From Paragorgia papillata (Eukaryota > Cnidaria > Anthozoa > Scleralcyonacea > Coralliidae), in the NCBI GenBank assembly GCA_035771165.1, contig JAWNZC010000235.1:733501-797500 (forward strand): DNA of 64,000 nt. Direction: 5' to 3'. Below, one piece after another: positions 17,158 to 26,621 of the stretch. How positions within the stretch are numbered: position 1 is the first letter of the stretch; the number at the start of each line of letters is the position of its first letter. The position numbers were made by a program, and so were the translations under genes. The notes under the pieces were generated by a model. It made no database searches and had not been told where the DNA came from. It saw only the letters and a program-made list of their open reading frames with translations.

Positions 17158-17269
17158 GAAAAAGTGGGTTCAAAAGGAAAAAGACCGATGGGTGCACAAC
17201 AATGAAAGAAATGAACATTATTATTGAAATTGAATCCAAAATTTTCTAAAAGAGAGGTAATAAAAGACA

Positions 17270-17737
17270 ATGAATCCAATTATTGAAATAACTATCAAAT
17301 TTCAAAATCAAAATGAAGAACCACAAACAATGAAAGAGATGGATGAAAAAATAAAACTTTTACAAGAAGAACAATACAAAACACTTGAAGAACGAATGGA
17401 AAAGTTTGGAACCTCCAACATAACCAGGGCAACATTAGCTGGCATGGCAACACACAAAGGAATCAAAAACCCATCCCATTTGACAAAAGAAACACTTTGC
17501 AAAATGCTTAACTTTCCTTCCGCCGACCTCAGAAAAGGCAACCCCAAATGGCCGGAAATAGCACCTGTTAAAATTTTGTTTACAGCCTTGGAGGATGATG
17601 AAAAGTTAGAGTTTGAAAGTATGTCAAAGGCAACAGCAGCCATAGGCAAAAAAAGTATTTCATCTATCATCCGTGTTTTAAGGAATGAAACAATTATTCC
17701 ATACAATGGTAAACTTTGGTCCGTAAGCAAAGTATAA
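17270..17737 (+). CDS. SAP/NUMOD1-like DNA-binding protein, copy 1
   Basis: 155 residues. Residues ~50-80 have the SAP-like helix pattern (LAGMATHKGIKN...LTKETLCKML). The C-terminal ~60 residues have a NUMOD1-like pattern: PVKILFTAL, a SMSKATAAIG helix, then IIPYNGKLWSVSK. NUMOD1 modules bind DNA in homing endonucleases; no nuclease motif is present here. Paralogous to the next gene. AATAAAAGACA precedes the start, the spaced form of the motif. Possibly a regulator or replication accessory. Confidence 0.7.
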   Translation: MNPIIEITIKFQNQNEEPQTMKEMDEKIKLLQEEQYKTLEERMEKFGTSNITRATLAGMATHKGIKNPSHLTKETLCKMLNFPSADLRKGNPKWPEIAPVKILFTALEDDEKLEFESMSKATAAIGKKSISSIIRVLRNETIIPYNGKLWSVSKV

Positions 17738-17761
17738 ACAAAATAAAATAAAAAAAATTAA

Positions 17762-17788
17762 AATATCTTATTCCAACAATAAGATATT
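17762..17788. terminator. Hairpin between the paralogous genes
   Basis: AATATCTTAT and ATAAGATATT, 10-bp stem, 7-base loop, 25 bases after the stop of copy 1. Confidence 0.5.
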
Positions 17789-17814
17789 CTAAAAGAAAAC
17801 CACTATAATAAACA

Positions 17815-18243
17815 ATGACAGATACAACAAACCCAGAAGAACTCAAAAAACTTTTCCAAATTCGAATGCAACTTAGAGAAAGTGCAAACAAAAGGCTTCA
17901 AACAATTCGGGAAGAAACACTACCACAACCATCCCTCAAAGAACTAAAACAAATAGGTAGTAAAATGGGTGTAAAAGGCTCCTACAAACTCAACACACAA
18001 ACACTGTGCGAAAAAATGAACATCCCACTAGTTAAAAACGAAGTTTACGATAAGTACCACAGAAATGTAATAAGAACACCAGTTAAAATAACATTTACTT
18101 CTGCTGCTGGCGAAACAATAGAGTTCCCAAGTATTTACAGAGCTGGACTATGTTTAAAGAAAAACCCAAGTTTCATTCCTTATTACATTAAAAAAAACAA
18201 GGAAGTTTCGTACAATGGGAAACTATGGTCAATTAGTCGTTAA
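17815..18243 (+). CDS. SAP/NUMOD1-like DNA-binding protein, copy 2
   Basis: 142 residues, paralogue of 17270-17737. The SAP-like part reads LKELKQIGSKMGVKGSYKLN then TLCEKMNI. The NUMOD1-like C-terminus reads PVKITFTSAAGETIEFPSIY and ends EVSYNGKLWSISR. Both copies end in YNGKLWS(V/I)S. Divergence over the N-terminal 50 residues shows that the duplication is old. AATAAACA precedes the start. Confidence 0.7.
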   Translation: MTDTTNPEELKKLFQIRMQLRESANKRLQTIREETLPQPSLKELKQIGSKMGVKGSYKLNTQTLCEKMNIPLVKNEVYDKYHRNVIRTPVKITFTSAAGETIEFPSIYRAGLCLKKNPSFIPYYIKKNKEVSYNGKLWSISR

Positions 18244-18313
18244 AAACTTTAAAAAAAAACCACATACAATAAACAGGACTCTATACTGTTTTCTTGTCAT
18301 TCCTTTTTGAAAT

Positions 18314-18335
18314 TTCTATCCAAAGTTGGATAGAA
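18314..18335. terminator. Hairpin with T-run before the polymerase gene
   Basis: TTCTATCCA, a 4-base loop and TGGATAGAA, followed by a run of seven T. It lies 70 bases after the copy 2 stop and ~85 bases before the polymerase start. Confidence 0.5.
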
Positions 18336-18421
18336 TTTTTTTCATGAAGTTTTCAGAAAAAGAAGTTTTTGGTTTAAAGAAATAATTTAAAATTTTTTTT
18401 CATACACTAACTAATAAAGGA

Positions 18422-21400
18422 ATGACGAAACAAACTAATGACCCTAAATTATTAAAGATTCGAGAAAATGCGAGATTAAGAAAACAGAGGCAGCTGCAGA
18501 GAGATAAGGAGATGAAACCTTTCAAACCCGAAAGACTTGCTATGCTCCAAGAAAAGGAAAAGGCAAAGGAGTTAAAGAAGGAGGAAAAACTTATTAACCA
18601 ACAAGATAGGTTGAAAGATGATTTAACTAAGTTCCAACAAAAAACAGAGAGAAAATTACAGACAAAGGAACGAGCAAAATGGACCCAAGAGATCAGACAA
18701 GAGGAAGCAAGACAAGACAAATTCAAATGGGACAGGAAGTGGAAAGGAACAAACAAAAAACTTAAGAAAATTCGTCAGGTTCTTGGTAACAAACTTACAA
18801 AACATTTCAAAAGAAAAACCAAAATTAACAAGAAAATTCGTCAAACGGAGCCCATTATGATTAAAGATTTCGCGAATGGAAAGGCAGCTTTGTACGAAAT
18901 CTCAGGACAAAATTACAAAGACCCAACAGTATTTTTGGAACAAACAACATCAACAGTTGAAAAACTTATCAATGGGGTTGAGAACACCAAAAAGGTCAAA
19001 ACAACATTAGTTTGTAAGTTGGTCCACTATGACTATGTGGATGGGATTGAAAGTGTTGACCTTTTCTACTTTACATCCCACATGAAAGCCATGACAACCA
19101 AGGAGGATGTTACAGAGTTGTATAAATTATCAAAAAGAGAGATGCTTGAAAATTTGTCATCTCATCAGAAAAAAGGTTCTGGGTGGTCAATAAGATCTGT
19201 CGAGTCCCTGCACATATCCATAACAAAATACAAACCTTTAAATGGTAAAGGTTTCAAAGAATTACCAAAATTTGTTAAAAACAAAAAAGCCATCATTAAC
19301 CCACAAAACACCAAAGATGACTATTGTTTTCTGTACGCAGTTGCCATTGCTGAAACTTTAGAAAAAGAGCCAAACACCAAAAACCTTGGTCGTCTTCCAA
19401 TGTCAATCCAACTTATGGTGGAGGAATATGATGTGGCTGGCCTGACTTTTCCTGTAAAAATTAAGGACATCTCAAAATTTGAAAAATACAACAAAATAGG
19501 TGTTAATGTTTTGTCCTATGATGACGAGATCAAAAAAGTTTACCAAATGCAAATTTCAAGGTCTGAACATGACAAAAGGGTCAACTTATTTTGGTGGAAT
19601 GACCATTTCAGTTGTGTCAAGGACAAAAGTAAATTACTAACAGACCAAAATGACAAACACCAACACAAAAAGTTCTTCTGCGACTTTTGTTTAAATCCTT
19701 TTGAGACAAAAGAAATATTAAATGAGCACGAAACTATTTGTAGAACCCATGACGCCCAAATCCAGGAATACCCAAAAGAAGGTGTTGACGATGTTATGGG
19801 ATGGAGTTTAAAAGATTTTAAGAAAACTCAAGATGTCCCTTTCATCATTGTGGCTGACTTCGAGTGCGAGCTGGAAACCCTAAAAACAGGAAACAATGAT
19901 GAAGAAAAAAGTTATACCCAAAAGTATCAAGAGCACATTCCAATCAGCTATGGTTTCAATATTATTTGTTCTGACCCGTCTGTATTTCCTGGAAAATATG
20001 TAAGCCATACAAAAAAGTATGATTTTGAAGATATTGGTCAAATGTTTGTAGAAAGTCTGGAAAAAGAAGCTAAAAAGATTTGGCACACATATCTCAAAGA
20101 ACCCAAAAAAATTATTATGACAACAGAGGATGAGACCAACTTCCAAAATGCAACCAAGTGCTATGTCTGTGGTGGTGTGTTTGTACAGAAAAAACTTAAA
20201 GATTTTGATCCAAGAAGTCTGTGGAAAGCAAACAAGACCACACCAAAATCCAAAGTTAGAGACCATGACCATTTAAATGGAAGGTACAGAGGAGCTGCCC
20301 ACAACGACTGCAATTACTCAATGGCAAGCGCTCGACATATTCCTGTTCTCTTTCATAATTTTAGTGGGTATGATAGTCACTTACTGGTAAAATATTTAGG
20401 GTTGTCAAATGGTCCCATTGGTTGCATAGCGAAAACAGAGGAGGAGTATATTAGTGTAAACAAAAAACTATGGATGGATGGTGGTTTAAAGAAAAATGCC
20501 AAGGGTGAGACAGTTAAAAAATGGGTGCCTTTAGAGTTGCGATTCTTGGACTCATTAAAATTTATGTCAAGTTCCTTGGCCACACTAACATCAAACTTAC
20601 CAAATAACGAGTTCCATTACACCGAAAATGGTTTCAAAGACCATCCAAAAAAAGATGTTGATCTGCTAAAAAGGAAAGGTGTTTTCCCATATGAATTTCT
20701 AAACAACTTGAAAAAGTTGGACTGTAAAAATTATCCACCACACAAAGAATTCCATTCAAGACTAACAGGTAAAAATGTTAGTGTAGAGGATTATGAACAC
20801 GGAAAAAATGTTTGGGAAAAGTTTGGATGTAAAAATTTAAAAGATTACATGGAACTTTACCTGAAAACTGATGTGTTGGGACTTTCAGACGTCATTCAAA
20901 GTTTCCGAAAAATGTGCAAAACCACTTACAAACTTGATCCCATGTGGTACTACACATCTCCAGGACTGGCTTGGAGTGCCTTGTTGAAAATGTCAGAACA
21001 AAAGTTGGAATTACTAACAGACCCCAACATGTTCCTAATGATCGAGGAGGGAATTCGTGGTGGGATTTCAACTATTACCCACAGATATTCAGAAGCAAAC
21101 AATGAGTATATGGCAGAATATGACCCCGAAAAAGAAAGTGTTTTCATTCCATACCTTGACATGAACAACCTATACGGTGTGCCAATGACAGCACCACTGC
21201 CTGTTAATGGTTTTAAATGGATCCCAGAGAAAGAGTTACCAAACTGGCAAAAATATTTGTCAACAAAAGGGGAGGGATGTTTTTTAGAAGTTGATTTAAA
21301 ATATCCAGAAGAACTTCATGATCTCCACAATGAAATGCCATTTGCTGCTGAAAGAATGGTTATTGACAAGGTTGAAAAGTTGGTACCAAATTTGAATGAC

Positions 21401-22387
21401 AAGGAAAAATATGTTGTCCACTATGAAGCCCTGACACAAATGTTGGAGCATGGTTTGGTGTTGACAAAAATCCATCGAGGAATCTCATTCAATGAAAAAG
21501 CTTGGATGAAAGATTACATCATGTTAAACACAAAGCTAAGAACAGCAGCCAAGAATGACTTTGAAAAGGATTTCTTTAAACTAATGAACAACAGTGTCTT
21601 TGGAAAGACAATGGAAAACGTCAGAAACAGGATTGACGTCAGACTGGTGTCATTTGATGACCAACTTGAAAAATTGGCAAAAAAAACAACTTACAAAGGT
21701 AACACAATATTTACAGACAATTTGGCAGCAATCCACATGAGGAAAACCAGAGTAAAACTAAACAAACCCATCTACTTGGGAGCCGCAATATTGGACAAAA
21801 GCAAAATTTGTATGTATGACTTCCACTACAACTACATAAAGCCAAAATATGGGAATCAATCAAAATTATTGTTTACAGACACAGACTCCTTGTGTTACGA
21901 AATTAAAACTGATGACTTCTTTAAAGACATTTCTGGAGATGTTGAAACCATGTTCGACACCTCTAACTTCCCAGAAAACCATCCAAGCGGCATCAAAAGA
22001 AAAAACAAAAAGGTCCTTGGAATGATGAAATCAGAAACTGGTTCCAAACAAATCTCAAAGTTTGTGGGTTTGAGATCAAAAGCTTATGCTATCAAAATGG
22101 CAAAGGAAAAAAATCCAGTAACTGGGTTATGGGAGGAAACAGAGGACAAAAAGTGCAAAGGGATTGCAAAGGCTGTCATCAACAACAAAATCAAATTTGA
22201 TGATTATGTGGAATGTTTGTCAACAGGGAAAAACATATTAAGAGGAATGAACACATTCAGAAGCACCAAACATACCATCCACACCATTCATGTTAACAAG
22301 ATTGCACTGAATTCTGAGGATGACAAAAGGATCATACTAGATGACAAAATTAGCACTTTGGCGATTGGTCATTACAAGACTCGATAA
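18422..22387 (+). CDS. Protein-primed family B DNA polymerase
   Basis: 1321 residues. The exonuclease motifs are ADFECE (D479/E481), NFSGYDSH (D651) and YLKTD (D817). The polymerase motifs are LDMNNLYG (D913), NNSVFGKTMEN (~1056) and FTDTDSLCYE (D1153/D1155). GLRSKAYAI fits the KxY motif. Before the exonuclease lie a basic N-terminal coil (the terminal protein may reside here), a domain with DDYCFLYAV and WNDHFSC (possible Cys/His pair) and a C2H2-like finger (~420-440). Within the exonuclease region is a Cys/His cluster (CYVCGG ... RDHDHLNGRYRGAAHNDC) typical of Polinton polymerases. Intact; AATAAAGGA precedes the start. Confidence 0.97.
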   Translation: MTKQTNDPKLLKIRENARLRKQRQLQRDKEMKPFKPERLAMLQEKEKAKELKKEEKLINQQDRLKDDLTKFQQKTERKLQTKERAKWTQEIRQEEARQDKFKWDRKWKGTNKKLKKIRQVLGNKLTKHFKRKTKINKKIRQTEPIMIKDFANGKAALYEISGQNYKDPTVFLEQTTSTVEKLINGVENTKKVKTTLVCKLVHYDYVDGIESVDLFYFTSHMKAMTTKEDVTELYKLSKREMLENLSSHQKKGSGWSIRSVESLHISITKYKPLNGKGFKELPKFVKNKKAIINPQNTKDDYCFLYAVAIAETLEKEPNTKNLGRLPMSIQLMVEEYDVAGLTFPVKIKDISKFEKYNKIGVNVLSYDDEIKKVYQMQISRSEHDKRVNLFWWNDHFSCVKDKSKLLTDQNDKHQHKKFFCDFCLNPFETKEILNEHETICRTHDAQIQEYPKEGVDDVMGWSLKDFKKTQDVPFIIVADFECELETLKTGNNDEEKSYTQKYQEHIPISYGFNIICSDPSVFPGKYVSHTKKYDFEDIGQMFVESLEKEAKKIWHTYLKEPKKIIMTTEDETNFQNATKCYVCGGVFVQKKLKDFDPRSLWKANKTTPKSKVRDHDHLNGRYRGAAHNDCNYSMASARHIPVLFHNFSGYDSHLLVKYLGLSNGPIGCIAKTEEEYISVNKKLWMDGGLKKNAKGETVKKWVPLELRFLDSLKFMSSSLATLTSNLPNNEFHYTENGFKDHPKKDVDLLKRKGVFPYEFLNNLKKLDCKNYPPHKEFHSRLTGKNVSVEDYEHGKNVWEKFGCKNLKDYMELYLKTDVLGLSDVIQSFRKMCKTTYKLDPMWYYTSPGLAWSALLKMSEQKLELLTDPNMFLMIEEGIRGGISTITHRYSEANNEYMAEYDPEKESVFIPYLDMNNLYGVPMTAPLPVNGFKWIPEKELPNWQKYLSTKGEGCFLEVDLKYPEELHDLHNEMPFAAERMVIDKVEKLVPNLNDKEKYVVHYEALTQMLEHGLVLTKIHRGISFNEKAWMKDYIMLNTKLRTAAKNDFEKDFFKLMNNSVFGKTMENVRNRIDVRLVSFDDQLEKLAKKTTYKGNTIFTDNLAAIHMRKTRVKLNKPIYLGAAILDKSKICMYDFHYNYIKPKYGNQSKLLFTDTDSLCYEIKTDDFFKDISGDVETMFDTSNFPENHPSGIKRKNKKVLGMMKSETGSKQISKFVGLRSKAYAIKMAKEKNPVTGLWEETEDKKCKGIAKAVINNKIKFDDYVECLSTGKNILRGMNTFRSTKHTIHTIHVNKIALNSEDDKRIILDDKISTLAIGHYKTR

Positions 22388-22399
22388 GTTAATATCAAA

Positions 22400-22425
22400 A
22401 TTTGTATTCAAATAAGAATACAGAT
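22400..22425. terminator. Hairpin between convergent polymerase and zinc-finger genes
   Basis: ATTTGTATTC and GAATACAGAT pair over 10 bases with one G-U, loop of 6. Stop codons of the two convergent genes lie 13 and 23 bases away. Confidence 0.5.
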
Positions 22426-22447
22426 TTTTGAAAAGTGGTTGGAACTT

Positions 22448-22726
22448 TTATTTTTTGTTTCCTTTAACCCCTACCCTTTTGCAGTGTTTTAAATGGGATT
22501 TGACCTCTTTTTCTGTTTTAAATTTTTTTTGACATTTAAGGCATAAATTTGGGACAGGTTTTACATCATCATTTTTTGCAATTCCATGCACAACTCTAAT
22601 ATGTAGTTTTACTGCGGTTTCGGATTTTGAAACAAACTGACACAACCCACATTGTGTAAAGTTTTCTTCGCTTCTGTTGAAAAACCGTATGGGTGTTCTT
22701 TGTTTGGGCATTCTTTGTTTGGGCAT
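22448..22726 (-). CDS. Two-finger C2H2 zinc-finger protein
   Basis: 92 residues from the ATG at 22726. An upstream in-frame ATG exists, but the added residues come from terminal-repeat-adjacent DNA, and AATAAAAGA stands before 22726. MPKQR is repeated twice at the N-terminus. Finger 1 is CGLC-x12-H-x4-H (HIRVVH). Finger 2 is CLKC-x12-H-x3-C, a C2HC variant (SHLKHC). It faces the polymerase gene tail to tail. It may be a regulator binding the adjacent terminal repeat; this is inference. Confidence 0.72.
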   Translation of the reverse strand: MPKQRMPKQRTPIRFFNRSEENFTQCGLCQFVSKSETAVKLHIRVVHGIAKNDDVKPVPNLCLKCQKKFKTEKEVKSHLKHCKRVGVKGNKK

Positions 22727-22809
22727 TCTTTTATTGTATTTTAACAAAAAAATTAAACAAAACAATTTGGTAACCATTTTGAAAATATCCCCAAAACCCA
22801 AATCCAAAA

Positions 22810-23107
22810 CCAAACCCCCAAAACCCAATCCCAAAACCATTTCCAAACATGTCCCAGGATCGTCAAACAAAATTTCAGGGAGGGGCTTTTCAAATATGTC
22901 CCAGGATCGTCAAACAAAATTTCAGAAAGGGGGGTCGCGAAAAAAATTCAAACATGTCCCAGAATCGTCAAACAAAATTTCAGAAGGGGGGTGGGTAATC
23001 TTTTCAAACATGTCCCAGGATCGTCAAACAAAATTTCAGGGAGGGGCTTTTCAAAAAATTTTGGCGGCCATTAAGGTATGAGCCAGGATCGGCTTTTTGA
23101 CACTACT
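22810..23107. repeat. Polinton right terminal inverted repeat
   Basis: Inverted copy of 2483-2780 with the same internal repeat units, ending in CACTACT. It begins ~85 bp beyond the start codon of the minus-strand zinc-finger gene, so that gene's upstream region runs into the repeat. Confidence 0.93.
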
Positions 23108-23113
23108 AATACT
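23108..23113. repeat. Target-site duplication AATACT (right)
   Basis: Direct repeat of 2477-2482 flanking the Polinton. Confidence 0.93.
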
Positions 23114-24041
23114 GTATATTTTAGACTATATCACGATAATCACGAATACATCTGTGAAGGTCTGAGGGACAGACGGTCAGTATTGAAGTCATTATTAAAA
23201 CGTATGCGTCAACTTGTTTTTTGCCACTTTATACATGCACTTCTCACTCCCACATAAAAAGTCAGGTAATTGTTACATCTATCAATATTAACAATAATCT
23301 TGAATCTTCCACCGACTTCTGAATATTGGCATTTCATACAGTTAAACACATATTATTACAACACCCTACTACAAGGGAAAATCTTAAAATATATTTTATT
23401 TCTCTGTGAAACATCATAGTCATAAGTACATGTACATGTAATATACTCATAATATACTGAGCAATTGCAACCAGCTTGCTGCGGTGACTGTGAATTGAGT
23501 GCTATTTAATAGTTTATTAGTATCAGTACAGTACTATACATAATTATTACCATTCCATTACCAGAAATTTGGGACAAGATGGCGTCTCGCGGTTTCAAAT
23601 AACTCAAACATGGCGGCGAAATCGTACAAGGGATTACACTGTACCGTGTTAAAAATTCAAAAATTACCCTACTTGTAGTATAGAGTTCACGGGTTCGGAG
23701 CTCGATTCCTGTAGTGATTTAAATAAGGAAGATTTAAAACGAAAAAGAATTCACCGACCTTGAGGTGTAGTAGGTTCCGGAAATCGATGTATTTATACCG
23801 CCGATTCGACACATTCTGCATAGTAAACCATAGTAATGTTTGAAAACTTGTTGTGAAAATCGATCGAATAAACTATTATCCTTGGGGGCGATGCAAGGTT
23901 CGGAGCTCGAGATGTATTCGGCAAGGTTCGAAATATCCATAAAGCTCGTCAAAATCTTGGTTACTTCACGTCTACATGGTTCCAAAAGCCTTTGAATATC
24001 ATGCTTTTCGAACGCTTTTGAGTGGTCTGCGGGTGGTATTA
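23114..24041. other. Host non-coding DNA right of the Polinton
   Basis: AT-rich sequence with no credible exon. Two ATGGCG contexts (AAGATGGCGTC near 23577, ACATGGCGGCG near 23609) recall promoter-proximal motifs but have no long frame after them. Confidence 0.4.
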
Positions 24042-24405
24042 GGGACCTTAAGATGCTAGGACGACGACGGCGGTTAAAAAGCAATTCAAATTTTAGCAAT
24101 AAAAAGAAGTCACGGTTAACTGACTACTGTATTCAATACTTGAAGCTTGTTTTATAATTTTCAAAGTGTTAAAACGGTTGCAGTGTCTGTATTAAGGCAA
24201 TCTCAGACAACAGTTCTCATCACCCCACGAGTCAACGTCGTCCTGAAGACGTGAAAATGCTCTGAGTGGCGTTGTATACAGAGCGAGGACGGTGTTCAGA
24301 TTACTCTTAGGACTAGAAATTATTCATTATCTTTGTTTTTCAAGAAGAATGCTTTTGTTTGAAGGACGTCGTCCTCGAAGTTGCCGTCGTAGATCTTAAG
24401 GTCCC
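24042..24405. mobile_element. MITE with GGGACCTTAAGAT termini, TA-flanked
   Basis: 364 bp between TA dinucleotides (24040-24041 and 24406-24407). Inverted ends GGGACCTTAAGAT are followed by related GACGACGGC stretches. No coding capacity. TA duplication points to a Tc1/mariner-type mobilising enzyme. Confidence 0.7.
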
Positions 24406-24794
24406 TAATTAAGACGAAGGTCTTCGGTTTCAGATATAGACAAAACGACCATTAAAAGACTTATACTCGCTGAACTCTCGCGAAGCAGCCATGTTTCTTG
24501 TTCACAAGACAGCACACAAAGCAAAACTAGTTCCCAGACCATTTCCTTTCAATAACAGAGCCAATATTATCAATATATTGCGAATATTGTACATATTACG
24601 CAACGTATTAATATGAGATTGAATGTTATTATGAAGCGATAAGCCGCTGCCCGAACGCAGCCGCAAAATGTCCTATATTTCTGGTAATGCAAGTCACAGT
24701 AGCAAGCTGGTTGATCACTAAAAAAAAAAAGTCTAGTAAAATTCCACCAATGACAACAAATTTAAAATTGCTGCTCAATTTCTCTTTAAAACAG

Positions 24795-24890
24795 ATAAAT
24801 GTTCATGACCTGGAGAACAACAAAGTTAAATTCCATTATGTTGGATATTCAGAGGAATTTGACGAATGGCAAACTGCACATATTTGTTGA
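24795..24890 (+). CDS. Exon-like fragment with chromo-barrel/Tudor-knot motif
   Basis: After an acceptor-like TTTAAAACAG the frame reads INVHDLENNKVKFHYVGYSE and continues EFDEWQTAHIC to a stop. HYVGYS..(Y/F)DEW is the signature of chromo-barrel and Tudor-knot domains (MSL3/MOF type). It is too short for a whole domain and neighbouring exons are not obvious; it could be a gene remnant or a repeat-carried fragment. Confidence 0.4.
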   Translation: MNVHDLENNKVKFHYVGYSEEFDEWQTAHIC

Positions 24891-26620
24891 GTCACAGCGA
24901 CATATTTGTTGAGTCTTTGCCTGAAAGATCACCTGTTTTTGTTTTAACATTTGTAAGAGGAGATGGCACTTTGTATGATTACAGTCATGGTAGTTAGAAA
25001 GCGAAAAAATAAGAGATCTGTCAAAATTCTTTGGTAGCCATGCACAAACTAAACTAACATTTATTTAAACTGGATAACCCTATCGGTTATACTAAACTGT
25101 TCTCCCTAGAGGTCCAGGAAAGACCATCTCTCATTGGTCCGGTAGCAGTGTTACTACAAGAGGAAGCAGGAGTATCCAGAGGAAAACTGTAGTGTTTGGT
25201 GGAGTCCAACTGGAAGCACTCTTCTCGCATGCCTTAGTTTATATAGTATAGACAAAACTATAAAACAAAATACAACATAATAGGCTCAGTCATTACTTGT
25301 ACTATACTGTAAGTTGAATCACACAGTTACATAAACAACAATAAAAAAACATAAGCTGTTTGTAAAGCAACTAGTTTATACTATTATTTTAGTTTAACTA
25401 CTAGTTTAAAGCATACTTGTTTATTTGCAAATTGAAATGGGGTTTAAAACATACACCGTCCCCATTCCGGCTATTTCCTCTATTCTACGACTTCGTACCA
25501 TCAAATTCATCATCTATAGCTACAGATAATTTTATAGCAAGTAATAAAATAAGTAATAGTTGTAAATAAACATTTAGCAGAAGTCGCACTGCTCCCTGAC
25601 GCCTCCCTCAATCTCTAATATATTCTTTTCATCTCTAAAACAGTAAAGAATCGAGCAAGAATCTATTTTTTTTAAATGCGCGGGATCTGCCACCACTAAC
25701 TAAATTTATAATAAATAATGCACAAATAGCGTTAGAAGTTATAACCCGAAGAAAAACTAGCTAGATTTCGTATTATAAACAAACACAAATCAGCCACACT
25801 ATTAAACACATAAAAGTATACTTATCTTTGAGGTTTGTCCCGTTCAGTGATCCAGATGAAGATGACGTTAATCTCCGCCTTGCCTTTTAACTACGTTATG
25901 TTCAGATCCAAAGTGACAATTGGACTTTTTTCGGTCAAATAAAACAAAACTTATATCATTCTATTCGCGAAATATCGAACTATTCAACGCCGTGTGACCA
26001 AAATCGATTGCGCGCATGAGTAGAACGCTACGCCGCTGTTAGTAAGACCGTCTGTTCATTCACATATGTAAACACTATGAAAAACCGGCTGGGCTCAAAA
26101 CTTTCGTTTGCATTTTGACATGGCGAAATTTCGGGGTAAAAAAACAATAAATACATGGCCATGTTGCTAAAACCCTGTAATTTTATAGTCCGCGTGACCA
26201 AACTTCATTTATTGCAATCGTTAGAAGAAATAACCGAAAACATACAGATTTTAGCACATATTTTGATACTTTTGCGATCAAATAACAGGTGTAGGCGGGG
26301 CTACGGATTGTCATATACTATTTCTGACAAATATTTTGACATGATTAATATATTGGTGCGTGACACCTTTTTTTACCACAGAAAATTATCTTCACACAGT
26401 CACAAACTTTAAACGGCAAACTCTGAACTTTCATTTTGTTAGACAAAAAAAATTTGCTATTTGAGAAAAAGCTCCCGAGTTGAAATGGTGTTGAAGTATC
26501 GCATGATCGCCAAACGCAGCCGGTGCATTGTAATTAGAAAGTTAAAACTTCTGTTCTACTTTAAAACTACAAATTAACATAATTACTTCGAACGTTTCTT
26601 CCAAAACAAAAAGTAAAAAA
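24891..26620. other. Host non-coding DNA
   Basis: No coding exon, tRNA or clear element recognised. Composition is AT-rich and unstructured. Confidence 0.4.
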
Positions 26621-26621
26621 A

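Larger units (their letters stand above)
2483..23107. mobile_element. Complete Polinton/Maverick element
   Basis: A 20,625-bp unit bounded by terminal inverted repeats starting AGTAG(G/T)GTC. The hexamer AATACT lies immediately outside both ends (2477-2482 and 23108-23113), a perfect 6-bp target duplication of the length known for Polintons. Inside are protein-primed PolB, retroviral-type integrase, packaging ATPase and double jelly-roll capsid genes, the diagnostic set. Gene order runs left to right on the plus strand except 11737-13600 and 22448-22726. Intact long frames and near-identical ends suggest recent insertion. No adenain-type protease was recognised. It may be a transposon, an endogenous virus, or both. 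Confidence 0.97.

Noticed and set aside
23734..24099. 121-codon minus-strand frame
   Set aside because: It crosses the end of a MITE (24042-24405) and shows no domain or splice context.
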